A stretch of 8,645 bases of DNA from Thermomicrobiaceae bacterium (GCA_025966355.1 JAICWZ010000060.1:1-8645), one strand, 5' to 3'; counted from the stretch's first letter, positions 1 through 5,328 are shown. Translations and numbers: made by a program. Notes: generated by a model from the sequence alone, not told the origin.

Positions 1-18
1 CCGAACCGGCAAGCGGAT

Positions 19-267
19 TTACAAGGAGGCGGTACTCATGAGGTCGTCGACGTGTATCAGATCAAGCGGAGGTGTATCGCGGAGTGCCGGCTCGACGAGT
101 TCGGCCACTTCGGCCTCCGGGTCAGCCGGCGTACGCGCGGGCGTCACCCGCGTGGACCTGCTGCCGGTCCAAACCGGCTCCGGAAACTGTGCGCGGCGGC
201 GTTTGGTACGCCGTCCGGTCCCGCTCTTGCCCGACAACAATCGGCCGCGTGTCCGCTCTGCTGCCAT
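19..267 (-). CDS. Doubtful small basic hypothetical protein (82 aa)
   Basis: I do not recognise this protein. The N-terminal half is rich in Arg, Lys, Gly and Ser; the C-terminal half is acidic and could form a helix (PEAEVAELVEPAL, then LDLIHVDDL). I chose the ATG at 267 because AGGTGG lies 6 nt upstream; a TTG at 348 would give 109 aa. A perfect TTGACA (348-343) lies upstream, but the -10 at the usual distance is poor. Third-position GC is only moderately high. A competing plus-strand ORF (38-364) has AAGGAGG 8 nt before its ATG, but its first half is Ser/Arg/Gly-rich, typical of an antisense shadow. The locus may also be decayed or non-coding. Confidence 0.25.
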   Translation of the reverse strand: MAAERTRGRLLSGKSGTGRRTKRRRAQFPEPVWTGSRSTRVTPARTPADPEAEVAELVEPALRDTPPLDLIHVDDLMSTASL

Positions 268-449
268 GCTCCCCCACCTGCCAATCGTTGAAGATGATGC
301 GATTCCTGCTTCACCCGAGGGCAAAGCCAATGTCCGAGACCGTGTCAATTGGTCAACAACATAATCGCAAGATTCAGGCCGGGAGTACTATGCGTTCCAA
401 CAGGTGCGTCGCGGGGCGCGTCACGTTCGAGGTTGAAATAAGGGCTATC

Positions 450-508
450 AGACGAAATACCAATCGGGATTGAAAAGACAGAGCTTCAATCCCGAAGGGA
501 TTTCGTCT
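450..508. repeat. Inverted pair of CRISPR-repeat-like sequences (hairpin)
   Basis: Left arm 450-474 and right arm 485-508 are near-perfect inverted copies separated by 10 nt. Outer 9-bp blocks AGACGAAAT/ATTTCGTCT and inner 9-bp blocks GGGATTGAA/TTCAATCCC match exactly; only a central 6-7 nt differs. Read in the same orientation, both arms are AGACGAAAT, then a short variable core, then GGGATTGAA. The right arm also contains its own palindrome AATCCC-GAA-GGGATT (488-502). An ending in ATTGAA(A/G) after a short hairpin resembles the 3' end of many type I and III CRISPR repeats. There is no regularly spaced array and no cas gene, so this is a relic, an isolated repeat pair or an unrelated hairpin. 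It could also help end the minus-strand acs transcript, although no clear U-tract follows. Confidence 0.5.
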
Positions 509-515
509 ATGGAGA

Positions 516-533
516 CCGGGACCTCGGTCCCGG
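516..533. repeat. GC-rich perfect hairpin downstream of the acyl-CoA synthetase gene
   Basis: CCGGGACC (516-523) and GGTCCCGG (526-533) are perfect inverted repeats separated by 2 nt, giving a 7-bp stem with a CTCG tetraloop on the plus strand. It lies 18 bp beyond the minus-strand stop codon at 552-554. On the minus strand it is not followed by a T-run, so a role as transcript end or 3' stabiliser is possible but unproven. Confidence 0.4.
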
Positions 534-551
534 GCCGACCTACGGTTCTCG

Positions 552-2474
552 CTACTCCTCGATCTTGGAACTATCGGCGATCTCGGCGCGCATGCGCTGC
601 CAGGCGTCGCGTGCTTCGGCGACCGAGACTTCATCCTCGATGGTCGAGATATCGCCGGGGTCGCGATCGAGGATGACCGACTTGAAGACGCGGCGCATGA
701 TCTTGCCGCTGCGTGTCTTCGGCAACGTACTCACGAAATTGATTTCACCAATGACGGCAACCGGGCCGAGTTCCTGGCGCACGGTATTGAGCAGTTCGCT
801 CTTCAGATCAGCCGACGGCCGATTGCCCGGCTTGAGGGCGACGAAGGCGGAGACGACCTCACCGCGCAGCTCATCCGGCCGGCCGGTGACGCCCGCTTCG
901 GCCACCGCCGGATGACGCAGGAAGGCGCTCTCGACTTCGACCGTACCGATCCGGTGCCCGGCGATCTTGATGATCTCGTCAGCACGGCCACCGAACCAGA
1001 CGTAGCCCTGTTCGTCGATTTCGCCCGAATCACCGGTGAAATAGACACCCGGAATCTGGCCCCAGTATTCGCGCCCGTAGCGCTCCGGCTCGCCCCAGAT
1101 CGTCGCGACCAGGCCAGGGAACGGTCGCTTGATGACGACGATCCCTTTCTCGCCGGGCGGGCATTCCTCACCCATCTCGTTCATCACGCCGATATCGAAG
1201 CCGGGCAGCGGGATGCCGCTGGAACCGGGCTGAATCGGGATCATGCCGAGTCCGTATGGATTGCCGACAACCGGTCCGCCCGTTTCGGTCTGCCACCAAT
1301 GATCGATCACCGGCGCCCGATTTTGGAACGCCTCCAGCTGCAGCCACTCCCAGGCAGGTGGGTTGAGCATCTCACCAGCGCAGAAGACGCGCTCGACTGA
1401 GGAGAGATCGTAGTTACGCGCCGGTTCGGTGCCGTAGCGCATCAGCAGCCGGGCAGCGGTCGGCGAGGTGAAGACGCCCGAAACCCGATGTTGCTCCACC
1501 ATGCGATAGAAGGTATCGGGCGACGGATGATCGAGCGCGCCTTCGTAGGCGATCGTCGTGCAGCCCGCCAGCAGCTGGGCGTAAACGATATGACTGTGCC
1601 CAACCGCCCAGCCGATATCGGCCGTCGCCCACCAGACGTCCGTCTCCTTCAGGCCAAAGCAGATTCGGGCAGTGGTGCTGATGCCGACCTGATAGGCACC
1701 GTGGGTGTGCACCGCCAACTTTGGCCTGGCGGTCGTACCGGAGGTCGCCAGAATGTAGGCCGGCTCGTTCGCCTCCATCACCTCGTGCGCATCGCTCTGC
1801 CCGGCGCCACCGGCCAGGAACTCGTTCCAGGTCAGATCGCGCCCGGCCCGCATCGGCACATCACCGGTTGCACGCCGCACGACGACGACATGCTCGACGG
1901 TGCTCTCCGGCTCATCGATGGCGGCATCGACGATCGGCTTCAGTTGCACACCACTCCCTTTGCGCCAGGTGACGTCCGCCGTGACGACGGCCCGTGCGCC
2001 GCTCAGGCGTATCCGATCGCCAAGCGCGCCGCTGCCGAACCCTGCGAAGACGACGACGTGGATCGCGCCGATGCGGGTGGCTGCCAGCATCGTAATCGCT
2101 GCCTCCGGGCAGGTTGGCAGGTAGACCGCGACGCGATCGCCGCGTCCGATGCCAAGGCCGCGTAACGCCGCTGCCGTCTCTTTGACCGCGGCCAGCAGAT
2201 GGGCATAGGTGTAGACCTGCCGCTCGCCGCGCTCGTTCTGGTAGATCAGCGCGGCGTGGCCGCCCCAGCCACGATTGACATGATGATCGAGACAGTTGTA
2301 GCTGATATTCGTCTGCGCGCCGCTGAACCAGCGAAAGGTCGGCGGGTCCCAATCGAACACACGGTCCCAACGCCGGAACCAGGGGAGCTGTTCGGCGGCG
2401 CTCGCCCAGTAGGCATCCGGGTCGGCGAGCGCATCGGTCTGCCAGCGACGGATGGTCGGATTCACCAACTCCAT
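552..2474 (-). CDS. acs: Acs-type short-chain acyl-CoA synthetase (acetate/propionate-CoA ligase), 640 aa
   Basis: It is an AMP-forming ligase of the ANL superfamily that activates a short carboxylate with ATP and CoA in the cytoplasm. Visible motifs: phosphate loop TSGTTARPK (244-252), WWQTETGG (393-400), TGD (480-482), GRADEIIK (496-503), GHRIG (506-510) and the C-terminal PKTRSGKIMRR with catalytic Lys591. Length is close to E. coli Acs (652 aa). I chose the ATG at 2474 because AGGAGGT lies 6 nt upstream; an ATG at 2501 would add 9 residues but includes that ribosome site. Compared with the Salmonella Acs acetate pocket (V310, T311, V386, W414), this protein appears to have Ala290, Val291, Ala366 and Trp394. 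Trp points to a small acyl group; the other changes could admit propionate or larger acids. The phosphate loop has Ala and Leu where Gly is usual (TTGxPKG). The stop is TAG. Family assignment is certain, substrate is not. Confidence 0.93.
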   Translation of the reverse strand: MELVNPTIRRWQTDALADPDAYWASAAEQLPWFRRWDRVFDWDPPTFRWFSGAQTNISYNCLDHHVNRGWGGHAALIYQNERGERQVYTYAHLLAAVKETAAALRGLGIGRGDRVAVYLPTCPEAAITMLAATRIGAIHVVVFAGFGSGALGDRIRLSGARAVVTADVTWRKGSGVQLKPIVDAAIDEPESTVEHVVVVRRATGDVPMRAGRDLTWNEFLAGGAGQSDAHEVMEANEPAYILATSGTTARPKLAVHTHGAYQVGISTTARICFGLKETDVWWATADIGWAVGHSHIVYAQLLAGCTTIAYEGALDHPSPDTFYRMVEQHRVSGVFTSPTAARLLMRYGTEPARNYDLSSVERVFCAGEMLNPPAWEWLQLEAFQNRAPVIDHWWQTETGGPVVGNPYGLGMIPIQPGSSGIPLPGFDIGVMNEMGEECPPGEKGIVVIKRPFPGLVATIWGEPERYGREYWGQIPGVYFTGDSGEIDEQGYVWFGGRADEIIKIAGHRIGTVEVESAFLRHPAVAEAGVTGRPDELRGEVVSAFVALKPGNRPSADLKSELLNTVRQELGPVAVIGEINFVSTLPKTRSGKIMRRVFKSVILDRDPGDISTIEDEVSVAEARDAWQRMRAEIADSSKIEE

Positions 2475-2512
2475 GTCCGCACCTCCTGTAGCAGTGGCCA
2501 TTCGTTATCTTC

Positions 2513-2541
2513 AGCATGGCGCGTGAAGGAGAAATGGTCAA
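2513..2541 (-). promoter_or_regulatory. Candidate sigma-70 promoter for the acyl-CoA synthetase gene
   Basis: On the minus strand TTGACC (2541-2536) is followed after exactly 17 bp by CATGCT (2518-2513). The -35 is one base from consensus but the -10 is weak. It sits about 40 bp before the start at 2474, in the 135-bp gap between two divergent genes. The same gap holds an 8-bp palindrome GCACGTGC. I could not pick a convincing plus-strand promoter for nagA. Confidence 0.3.
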
Positions 2542-2609
2542 CTGGTCGAGTTGGGGAGCACGTGCGATGCTAAAGACTCTGACGGATGACGGAGTGAAAG
2601 CGTTGGCGC

Positions 2610-3809
2610 ATGGAGCGGCGAGCACGAACCCTTTTCTACGGCGGACCCGTGGTCACGCCGGACGGCGTTCGGTACGACGATTGGGCCGTCGCGGTTGAGG
2701 GCTCGAAAATCATCAACGTCGGTCCGTATCGATGGGTCAAGAGTCTTCGGAAGTCTGATGAACGGCGTATCTCTGTGCGCGGCCGGATCATCGCGCCCGG
2801 ATTGATCGATCTGCAGATCAACGGCGCGGCCGGCATGATGTTGACGACCGAGCCAAGCCCCGAGACGGTGCGTGCCATGGCCGCCATTCTGCCCCGCTTC
2901 GGCTGCACCGCCTTTCTGCCGACCGTTATCACCGCGCCAATTGAGCGAATGCAAGCCGCCGCACGGGCGGTCGCGACGGTCATGCGCGAGCCGAACAACG
3001 GCGCACGGGTGCTCGGGGCGCATCTCGAAGGGCCGTTCATCAATCCGGCCCGCGCAGGGGCGCACCAACCAGGCTTCATCCAGGCGCCGTCCGCCGATCT
3101 GCTCCGCCGCCTCTTCGACGACGGCGGGCAAAGCACCGTGCTGTTGACCCTGGCGCCGGAGATGCCTGGGGCAATGGAATTAGTCGACGTGGCGCTCGAT
3201 CTCGGCATGCGCGTCGCCATCGGCCATTCCCTCGCCAGTTACACCGAGGTCAACCAGGCGGCAAAACGGGGGGCGTCGCTCGTCACGCATCTCTTCAACG
3301 CCATGGGTCAGCTCGGCAGCCGCGAGCCGGGCACGGCCGGGACAGCGCTCGCCAACGACGAGCTTTTCGTGAGCCTGATCGCGGACGGCGTACACCTGCA
3401 TCCGGCGACGCTGCAAATCGCGGCGCGTGCCAAAGGGAGCGCGCGTATCGTGCTCATTACCGACGCTATGGCACCGCTTGGGACCGATCTGCGCTCGTTT
3501 GCCTTGCAGGACGAGACGATCGACGTGCGCGACGGCGCCTGCTATCGCGCCGATGGCGTACTGGCCGGCAGCATGCTTTCCCTCGATCGGGCGGTGCGTA
3601 AAATGCACGAACTCGCCGGTGTTGAGTTGAGTGAGGCGATCGCCATGGCAAGCACCAACGCGGCGCGCGTCATCGGTGACGACCACGTCACCGGCTCGTT
3701 GGCACCCGGTCTTGACGCCGACCTCGTGATTCTCAACGCGGATATGACGCCCTGGCTGACGCTGGTACAGGGCGAGGTCCGCTATCAAGCCGGGGATCTG
3801 GGCGATTAG
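2610..3809 (+). CDS. nagA: N-acetylglucosamine-6-phosphate deacetylase (399 aa)
   Basis: An amidohydrolase that removes acetate from GlcNAc-6-phosphate to give glucosamine-6-phosphate, in amino-sugar catabolism and cell-wall recycling. Visible family motifs: PGLIDLQINGAAG (63-75), AHLEGPFI (137-144) with metal ligand Glu140, GHSLASYTE (205-213) with His206, THLFNAM (226-232) with His227, DGVHLHP (259-265), ITDAMAPLG (283-291) with catalytic Asp285, and LAGSMLSLDRAV (318-329). The first motif has Q-x-N rather than H-x-H, as in the E. coli-type single-metal enzyme. The ATG at 2610 is the first in-frame start after a stop at 2595; its ribosome site is weak (GGAG lies 15 nt upstream). No nagB, transporter or regulator is in view. 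The product of its reaction, acetate, could be used by the divergent acyl-CoA synthetase, but that link is only inferred. The gene ends in a 4-bp overlap with the convergent neighbour. Confidence 0.95.
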   Translation: MERRARTLFYGGPVVTPDGVRYDDWAVAVEGSKIINVGPYRWVKSLRKSDERRISVRGRIIAPGLIDLQINGAAGMMLTTEPSPETVRAMAAILPRFGCTAFLPTVITAPIERMQAAARAVATVMREPNNGARVLGAHLEGPFINPARAGAHQPGFIQAPSADLLRRLFDDGGQSTVLLTLAPEMPGAMELVDVALDLGMRVAIGHSLASYTEVNQAAKRGASLVTHLFNAMGQLGSREPGTAGTALANDELFVSLIADGVHLHPATLQIAARAKGSARIVLITDAMAPLGTDLRSFALQDETIDVRDGACYRADGVLAGSMLSLDRAVRKMHELAGVELSEAIAMASTNAARVIGDDHVTGSLAPGLDADLVILNADMTPWLTLVQGEVRYQAGDLGD

Positions 3810-4117
3810 TCGGCTGCCGCTGCCGGATGAAGCTTTGATTCCGGCACGATCGGTTCGAGATCGGTCGGGCCGGTCCAATCGCTCAGCTTGTCGAACTGAC
3901 GAAGCGAAAGCTCGAGCACGACGTTATCCTCATTGACCCACTTGACCTCGGACATCGGAATGAGCTTGGCGTGATGCCCACGCCAGCCGTAGTGGACGAT
4001 GAATCCGACGACTTGCTCACTCCCATCGGCGGTCACCAGGTTGGTGATGGTGCCGGATTTCTTTCCGTCAGAAAAGCGCAAGTGGTTTCCAACAGAAGGG
4101 ACGCGTAGGTCGGCCAT
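3806..4117 (-). CDS. PRC-barrel-like small protein (103 aa)
   Basis: A small single-domain protein of unknown function. The pattern resembles PRC-barrel proteins: an early DGKKSGTITNLV strand-turn-strand (residues 17-28), VVGFIVHYG (36-44), then KLIPMSEVKWVNEDNVVLEL (51-70), matching the usual turn 'vPvs.V..ved..V.L'. The tail from about 80 is Pro/Asp-rich and ends in a run of alanines. There is no signal peptide or membrane segment. The ATG at 4117 is fixed by a very strong ribosome site, GGAGGAGGT, with a 4-nt spacer. Its TAA (3808-3806) overlaps the nagA TAG (3807-3809) head-on. PRC-barrel proteins occur in RNA processing, photosynthetic complexes and stress-linked proteins, so the role cannot be given from sequence. 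Confidence 0.8.
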   Translation of the reverse strand: MADLRVPSVGNHLRFSDGKKSGTITNLVTADGSEQVVGFIVHYGWRGHHAKLIPMSEVKWVNEDNVVLELSLRQFDKLSDWTGPTDLEPIVPESKLHPAAAAD

Positions 4118-4182
4118 GGGGACCTCCTCCTCTGAGGGCGGGCAACGCGTTGGTTGTGCGCCTGCGAACTTTGTCTCATTTA

Positions 4183-4217
4183 TGTATACGTCTCCTGACT
4201 TAATTCGGGATTAATTC
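4183..4217 (-). promoter_or_regulatory. Candidate promoter and direct-repeat operator of the PRC-barrel-like gene
   Basis: On the minus strand TATACA (4188-4183) is a good -10 about 66 bp before the ATG. No -35 consensus stands 17 bp upstream. Instead GAATTAA occurs twice, at 4217-4211 and 4206-4200, separated by TCCC (an 11-bp period, about one helical turn). Repeats of this kind at the -35 position suggest binding of a regulator in place of a good -35. The stretch is AT-rich compared with its surroundings. Confidence 0.35.
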
Positions 4218-4225
4218 AGCCTTAC

Positions 4226-4316
4226 GGATCCTTAAGTTGTGAGCAAAACAGCGATGTTCGCGCGGAAAAATGGGACCGAACTGATTTCAGCTAAATCTCA
4301 CAATTCCTTAAGATCC
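4226..4316. repeat. Long inverted repeat with CTTAAG and TTGTGAG in both arms
   Basis: Left arm 4226-4243 reads GGATCCTTAAGTTGTGAG. The right arm, 4297-4316, when reverse-complemented, reads GGATCTTAAGGAATTGTGAG. They match apart from a one-base deletion and a short insertion near the CTTAAG core. The arms are 53 bp apart, more like paired protein-binding sites than a simple hairpin. They lie upstream of the minus-strand PRC-barrel-like gene and of the first plus-strand RNA unit, so they could control both. Confidence 0.45.
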
Positions 4317-4339
4317 TTGTCAGATTCGGCGGCTATCCT
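4307..4339 (+). promoter_or_regulatory. Conserved upstream element of candidate small RNA unit 1
   Basis: CTTAAG (4307-4312) is followed after 22 bp by ATCCT (4335-4339; TATCCT from 4334). The same pair with identical spacing recurs at 4517/4545. If TATCCT is a -10, transcription would begin near the conserved CAG at 4346, and CTTAAG would lie near -38. The spacing does not fit a standard sigma-70 promoter with TTAAGA as -35 (20 bp), so the promoter reading is tentative. Confidence 0.35.
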
Positions 4340-4345
4340 CTAAGA

Positions 4346-4439
4346 CAGAACCGAGGAGACGTACCCAACGCTCCAAACCCCCAATCTCCCTTCCCTTCCC
4401 TTTCCCCCGCCCGGCTCCGACCGGGCGGGAGTTATTTAA
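4346..4439 (+). ncRNA. Candidate small RNA, unit 1 of a tandem pair
   Basis: This stretch has no usable ORF. Starting from the conserved CAG (4346) it reads through a purine-rich patch (CGAGGAG), a CCCCCAA element (4378-4384), a pyrimidine-only tract rich in C (about 4385-4408) and a strong terminator hairpin (4406-4429) with AGTTATTTAA after it. The order, the spacings and several short blocks are repeated in unit 2 about 210 bp downstream. The flanking genes both lie on the minus strand, so the plus-strand terminator has no protein-coding transcript to end. I match it to no known RNA family. The C-rich tract could alternatively be a rho loading site. The 5' end is a guess. Confidence 0.45.
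4406..4437 (+). terminator. Rho-independent terminator of RNA unit 1
   Basis: CCCGCCCGG (4406-4414) pairs perfectly with CCGGGCGGG (4421-4429) around a 6-nt loop CTCCGA, followed on the plus strand by AGTTATTT. On the minus strand the hairpin is followed by GGGAAAGG, not T residues, so it works only on plus-strand transcripts. An alternative stem, GCGGGAG (4425-4431) with CTCCCGC (4441-4447), would use up part of its right arm. Confidence 0.65.
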
Positions 4440-4516
4440 GCTCCCGCGTCCGCCCACGCCTCCGTTTCCGTAGGGGACGGATGAACTGAGAATACTTAAG
4501 GTTTGTATCACGGCTT

Positions 4517-4549
4517 CTTAAGGCGAGACTCACGTTCAGGCTGCATCCT
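4517..4549 (+). promoter_or_regulatory. Conserved upstream element of candidate small RNA unit 2
   Basis: CTTAAG (4517-4522), 22 bp, then ATCCT (4545-4549), the same arrangement as at 4307-4339. Between them TCA and TTC blocks are also aligned without gaps. A further CTTAAG lies exactly 22 bp upstream (4495-4500). This is either a promoter used by an unidentified sigma factor or regulator, or a conserved part of the RNA itself. Confidence 0.35.
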
Positions 4550-4555
4550 TGGTCT

Positions 4556-4658
4556 CAGTACGGAAGAAGATCAGTCACACACTGTTCACCCCCAAGAACC
4601 CCCAACCTCCTCCTCACACCCAGGCCCGCCCGGACATGCCGGAGCGGGCCTTTCGCTT
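4556..4658 (+). ncRNA. Candidate small RNA, unit 2 of a tandem pair, with anti-Shine-Dalgarno-like tract
   Basis: Related to unit 1. The conserved CAG (4556) lies 11 nt after the start of ATCCT as in unit 1, followed by a GGAAGAAG purine patch, CCCCCAA at 4589-4595 and again at 4599-4605, a C-rich tract and a hairpin opening with the same CCCGCCCGG (4625-4633). The tract ACCTCCTCCTC (4605-4615) is identical to the plus strand at 4122-4132, so the RNA would be perfectly complementary over 11 nt to the ribosome site of the PRC-barrel-like mRNA. Such tracts can pair with any strong Shine-Dalgarno, so this may be a general or coincidental match. An ORF starting with TTG at 4503 crosses the terminator and has no ribosome site, so I do not count it. 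Confidence 0.45.
4622..4658 (+). terminator. Rho-independent terminator of RNA unit 2
   Basis: AGGCCCGC (4622-4629) pairs with GCGGGCCT (4644-4651); CCGG/CCGG extends the stem past one bulged A to a 5-nt loop ACATG. TTTCGCTT follows on the plus strand. Just beyond is the oppositely oriented terminator of the thioredoxin-like gene, so two transcripts converge and stop back to back. Confidence 0.7.
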
Positions 4659-4660
4659 GA

Positions 4661-4696
4661 CGCAAAACAAACGGCACGCGGCTGTGCGCGTGCCGT
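4661..4696 (-). terminator. Rho-independent terminator of the folate/thioredoxin-like transcript
   Basis: A perfect 10-bp stem, ACGGCACGCG (4671-4680) and CGCGTGCCGT (4687-4696), with loop GCTGTG. On the minus strand it is followed by TTTGTTTTG (4669-4661). It starts 27 bp after the TAA of the thioredoxin-like gene and is a textbook terminator. Confidence 0.85.
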
Positions 4697-4722
4697 TGGC
4701 TGGTTAAGTTGTGGAGATCGCG

Positions 4723-5328
4723 TTAGGCGCCGACTTTGGCCCCACCGGCGATCGACTTGATCTCTTCGATGAAGACGCGGTTCCAGCGCAGCATATTGTC
4801 CCAGCGGAACTTGGCGCTGTTGGCGCGCACGGCCGCGTAGGTCTCCGGCGGCATGTTGTCGACCGTCCGATGAATCCCTTCGAGATCGCTATTGTCCTGT
4901 GCGAAGCGGAGCGTCTCTTTCGCCATCTCCTGCGTCACCTCGGACGGACGCTCGTTGAAATGGCCCAACTCGTTCCAATCGGCGTCATAGATAACGAAGG
5001 CCGGGATCGAGCGGAACTTGCCCTCTTTCAGATACTGATCCATCAGATCGAGGTTCTGATCGCGCAAGAAGATGCGCAGCGTGATCGAGGGCACCTCTTC
5101 GGCCAGCTTGATGATCGGCGGCAGGAACTGGACGACGTCGGTGCACCAGTCCTCGGCGATCGCCGCGATCGAAACTGGATGCTCCTTGAAGAAGGCCCGG
5201 TCCTCATCCGTAAAGATCGAAGTGGTCTCTTCCAGATTCTGCTCGAAGCGCTCCCGGTTCTTTTCGATCTGGTCGATGAACTGCTGGCTCGTGATTCCCT
5301 GGGCAAAGCGTTCCTTAGAGATCGGCAT
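4723..5328 (-). CDS. Thioredoxin-family protein with single-cysteine WCTD active site (201 aa)
   Basis: A cytoplasmic thioredoxin-fold protein without signal peptide or membrane segment. The N-terminal segment (MPISKERFAQG, then a charged helix to about 35) precedes the fold; VSIAAIAEDWCTD (52-64) is the strand and active-site region, and SIPAF (107-111) carries the cis-proline. The usual CxxC is replaced by Cys62 with no second cysteine (WCTDVV), so it is unlikely to act as an ordinary dithiol reductase. Roles such as bacillithiol-type exchange, peroxidase-like activity or a non-redox function are possible. I chose the ATG at 5328 because MPISKERF looks like the usual start of this family and GGAGGG lies upstream (11-nt spacer); an ATG at 5385 would add 19 residues unlike the family. 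It lies 96 bp after folK in the same direction and is probably co-transcribed. Confidence 0.8.
   Translation of the reverse strand: MPISKERFAQGITSQQFIDQIEKNRERFEQNLEETTSIFTDEDRAFFKEHPVSIAAIAEDWCTDVVQFLPPIIKLAEEVPSITLRIFLRDQNLDLMDQYLKEGKFRSIPAFVIYDADWNELGHFNERPSEVTQEMAKETLRFAQDNSDLEGIHRTVDNMPPETYAAVRANSAKFRWDNMLRWNRVFIEEIKSIAGGAKVGA

Noticed and set aside
38..364. Plus-strand ORF of 108 aa with AAGGAGG before its ATG
   Set aside because: The first half is Ser/Arg/Gly-rich like an antisense shadow and no family is recognisable; kept only as an alternative to the minus-strand ORF in the same place.
450..508. A true CRISPR array
   Set aside because: Only two inverted arms 10 nt apart, no regular spacers, no leader and no cas gene in the window.
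912..2165. Long plus-strand ORFs opposite the acyl-CoA synthetase gene
   Set aside because: Antisense shadows without ribosome sites or recognisable domains.
4320..4511. Minus-strand ORF of 63 aa over RNA unit 1
   Set aside because: Low-complexity Gly/Arg/Lys content is simply the complement of the C-rich tract; it has no clear ribosome site or known family.
4118..4722. Riboswitch or T-box leader
   Set aside because: No known aptamer or T-box sequence seen, and no plus-strand gene follows the terminators.
4503..4760. Plus-strand ORF of 85 aa across RNA unit 2
   Set aside because: TTG start, no ribosome site, passes through two terminators and into the thioredoxin-like gene.
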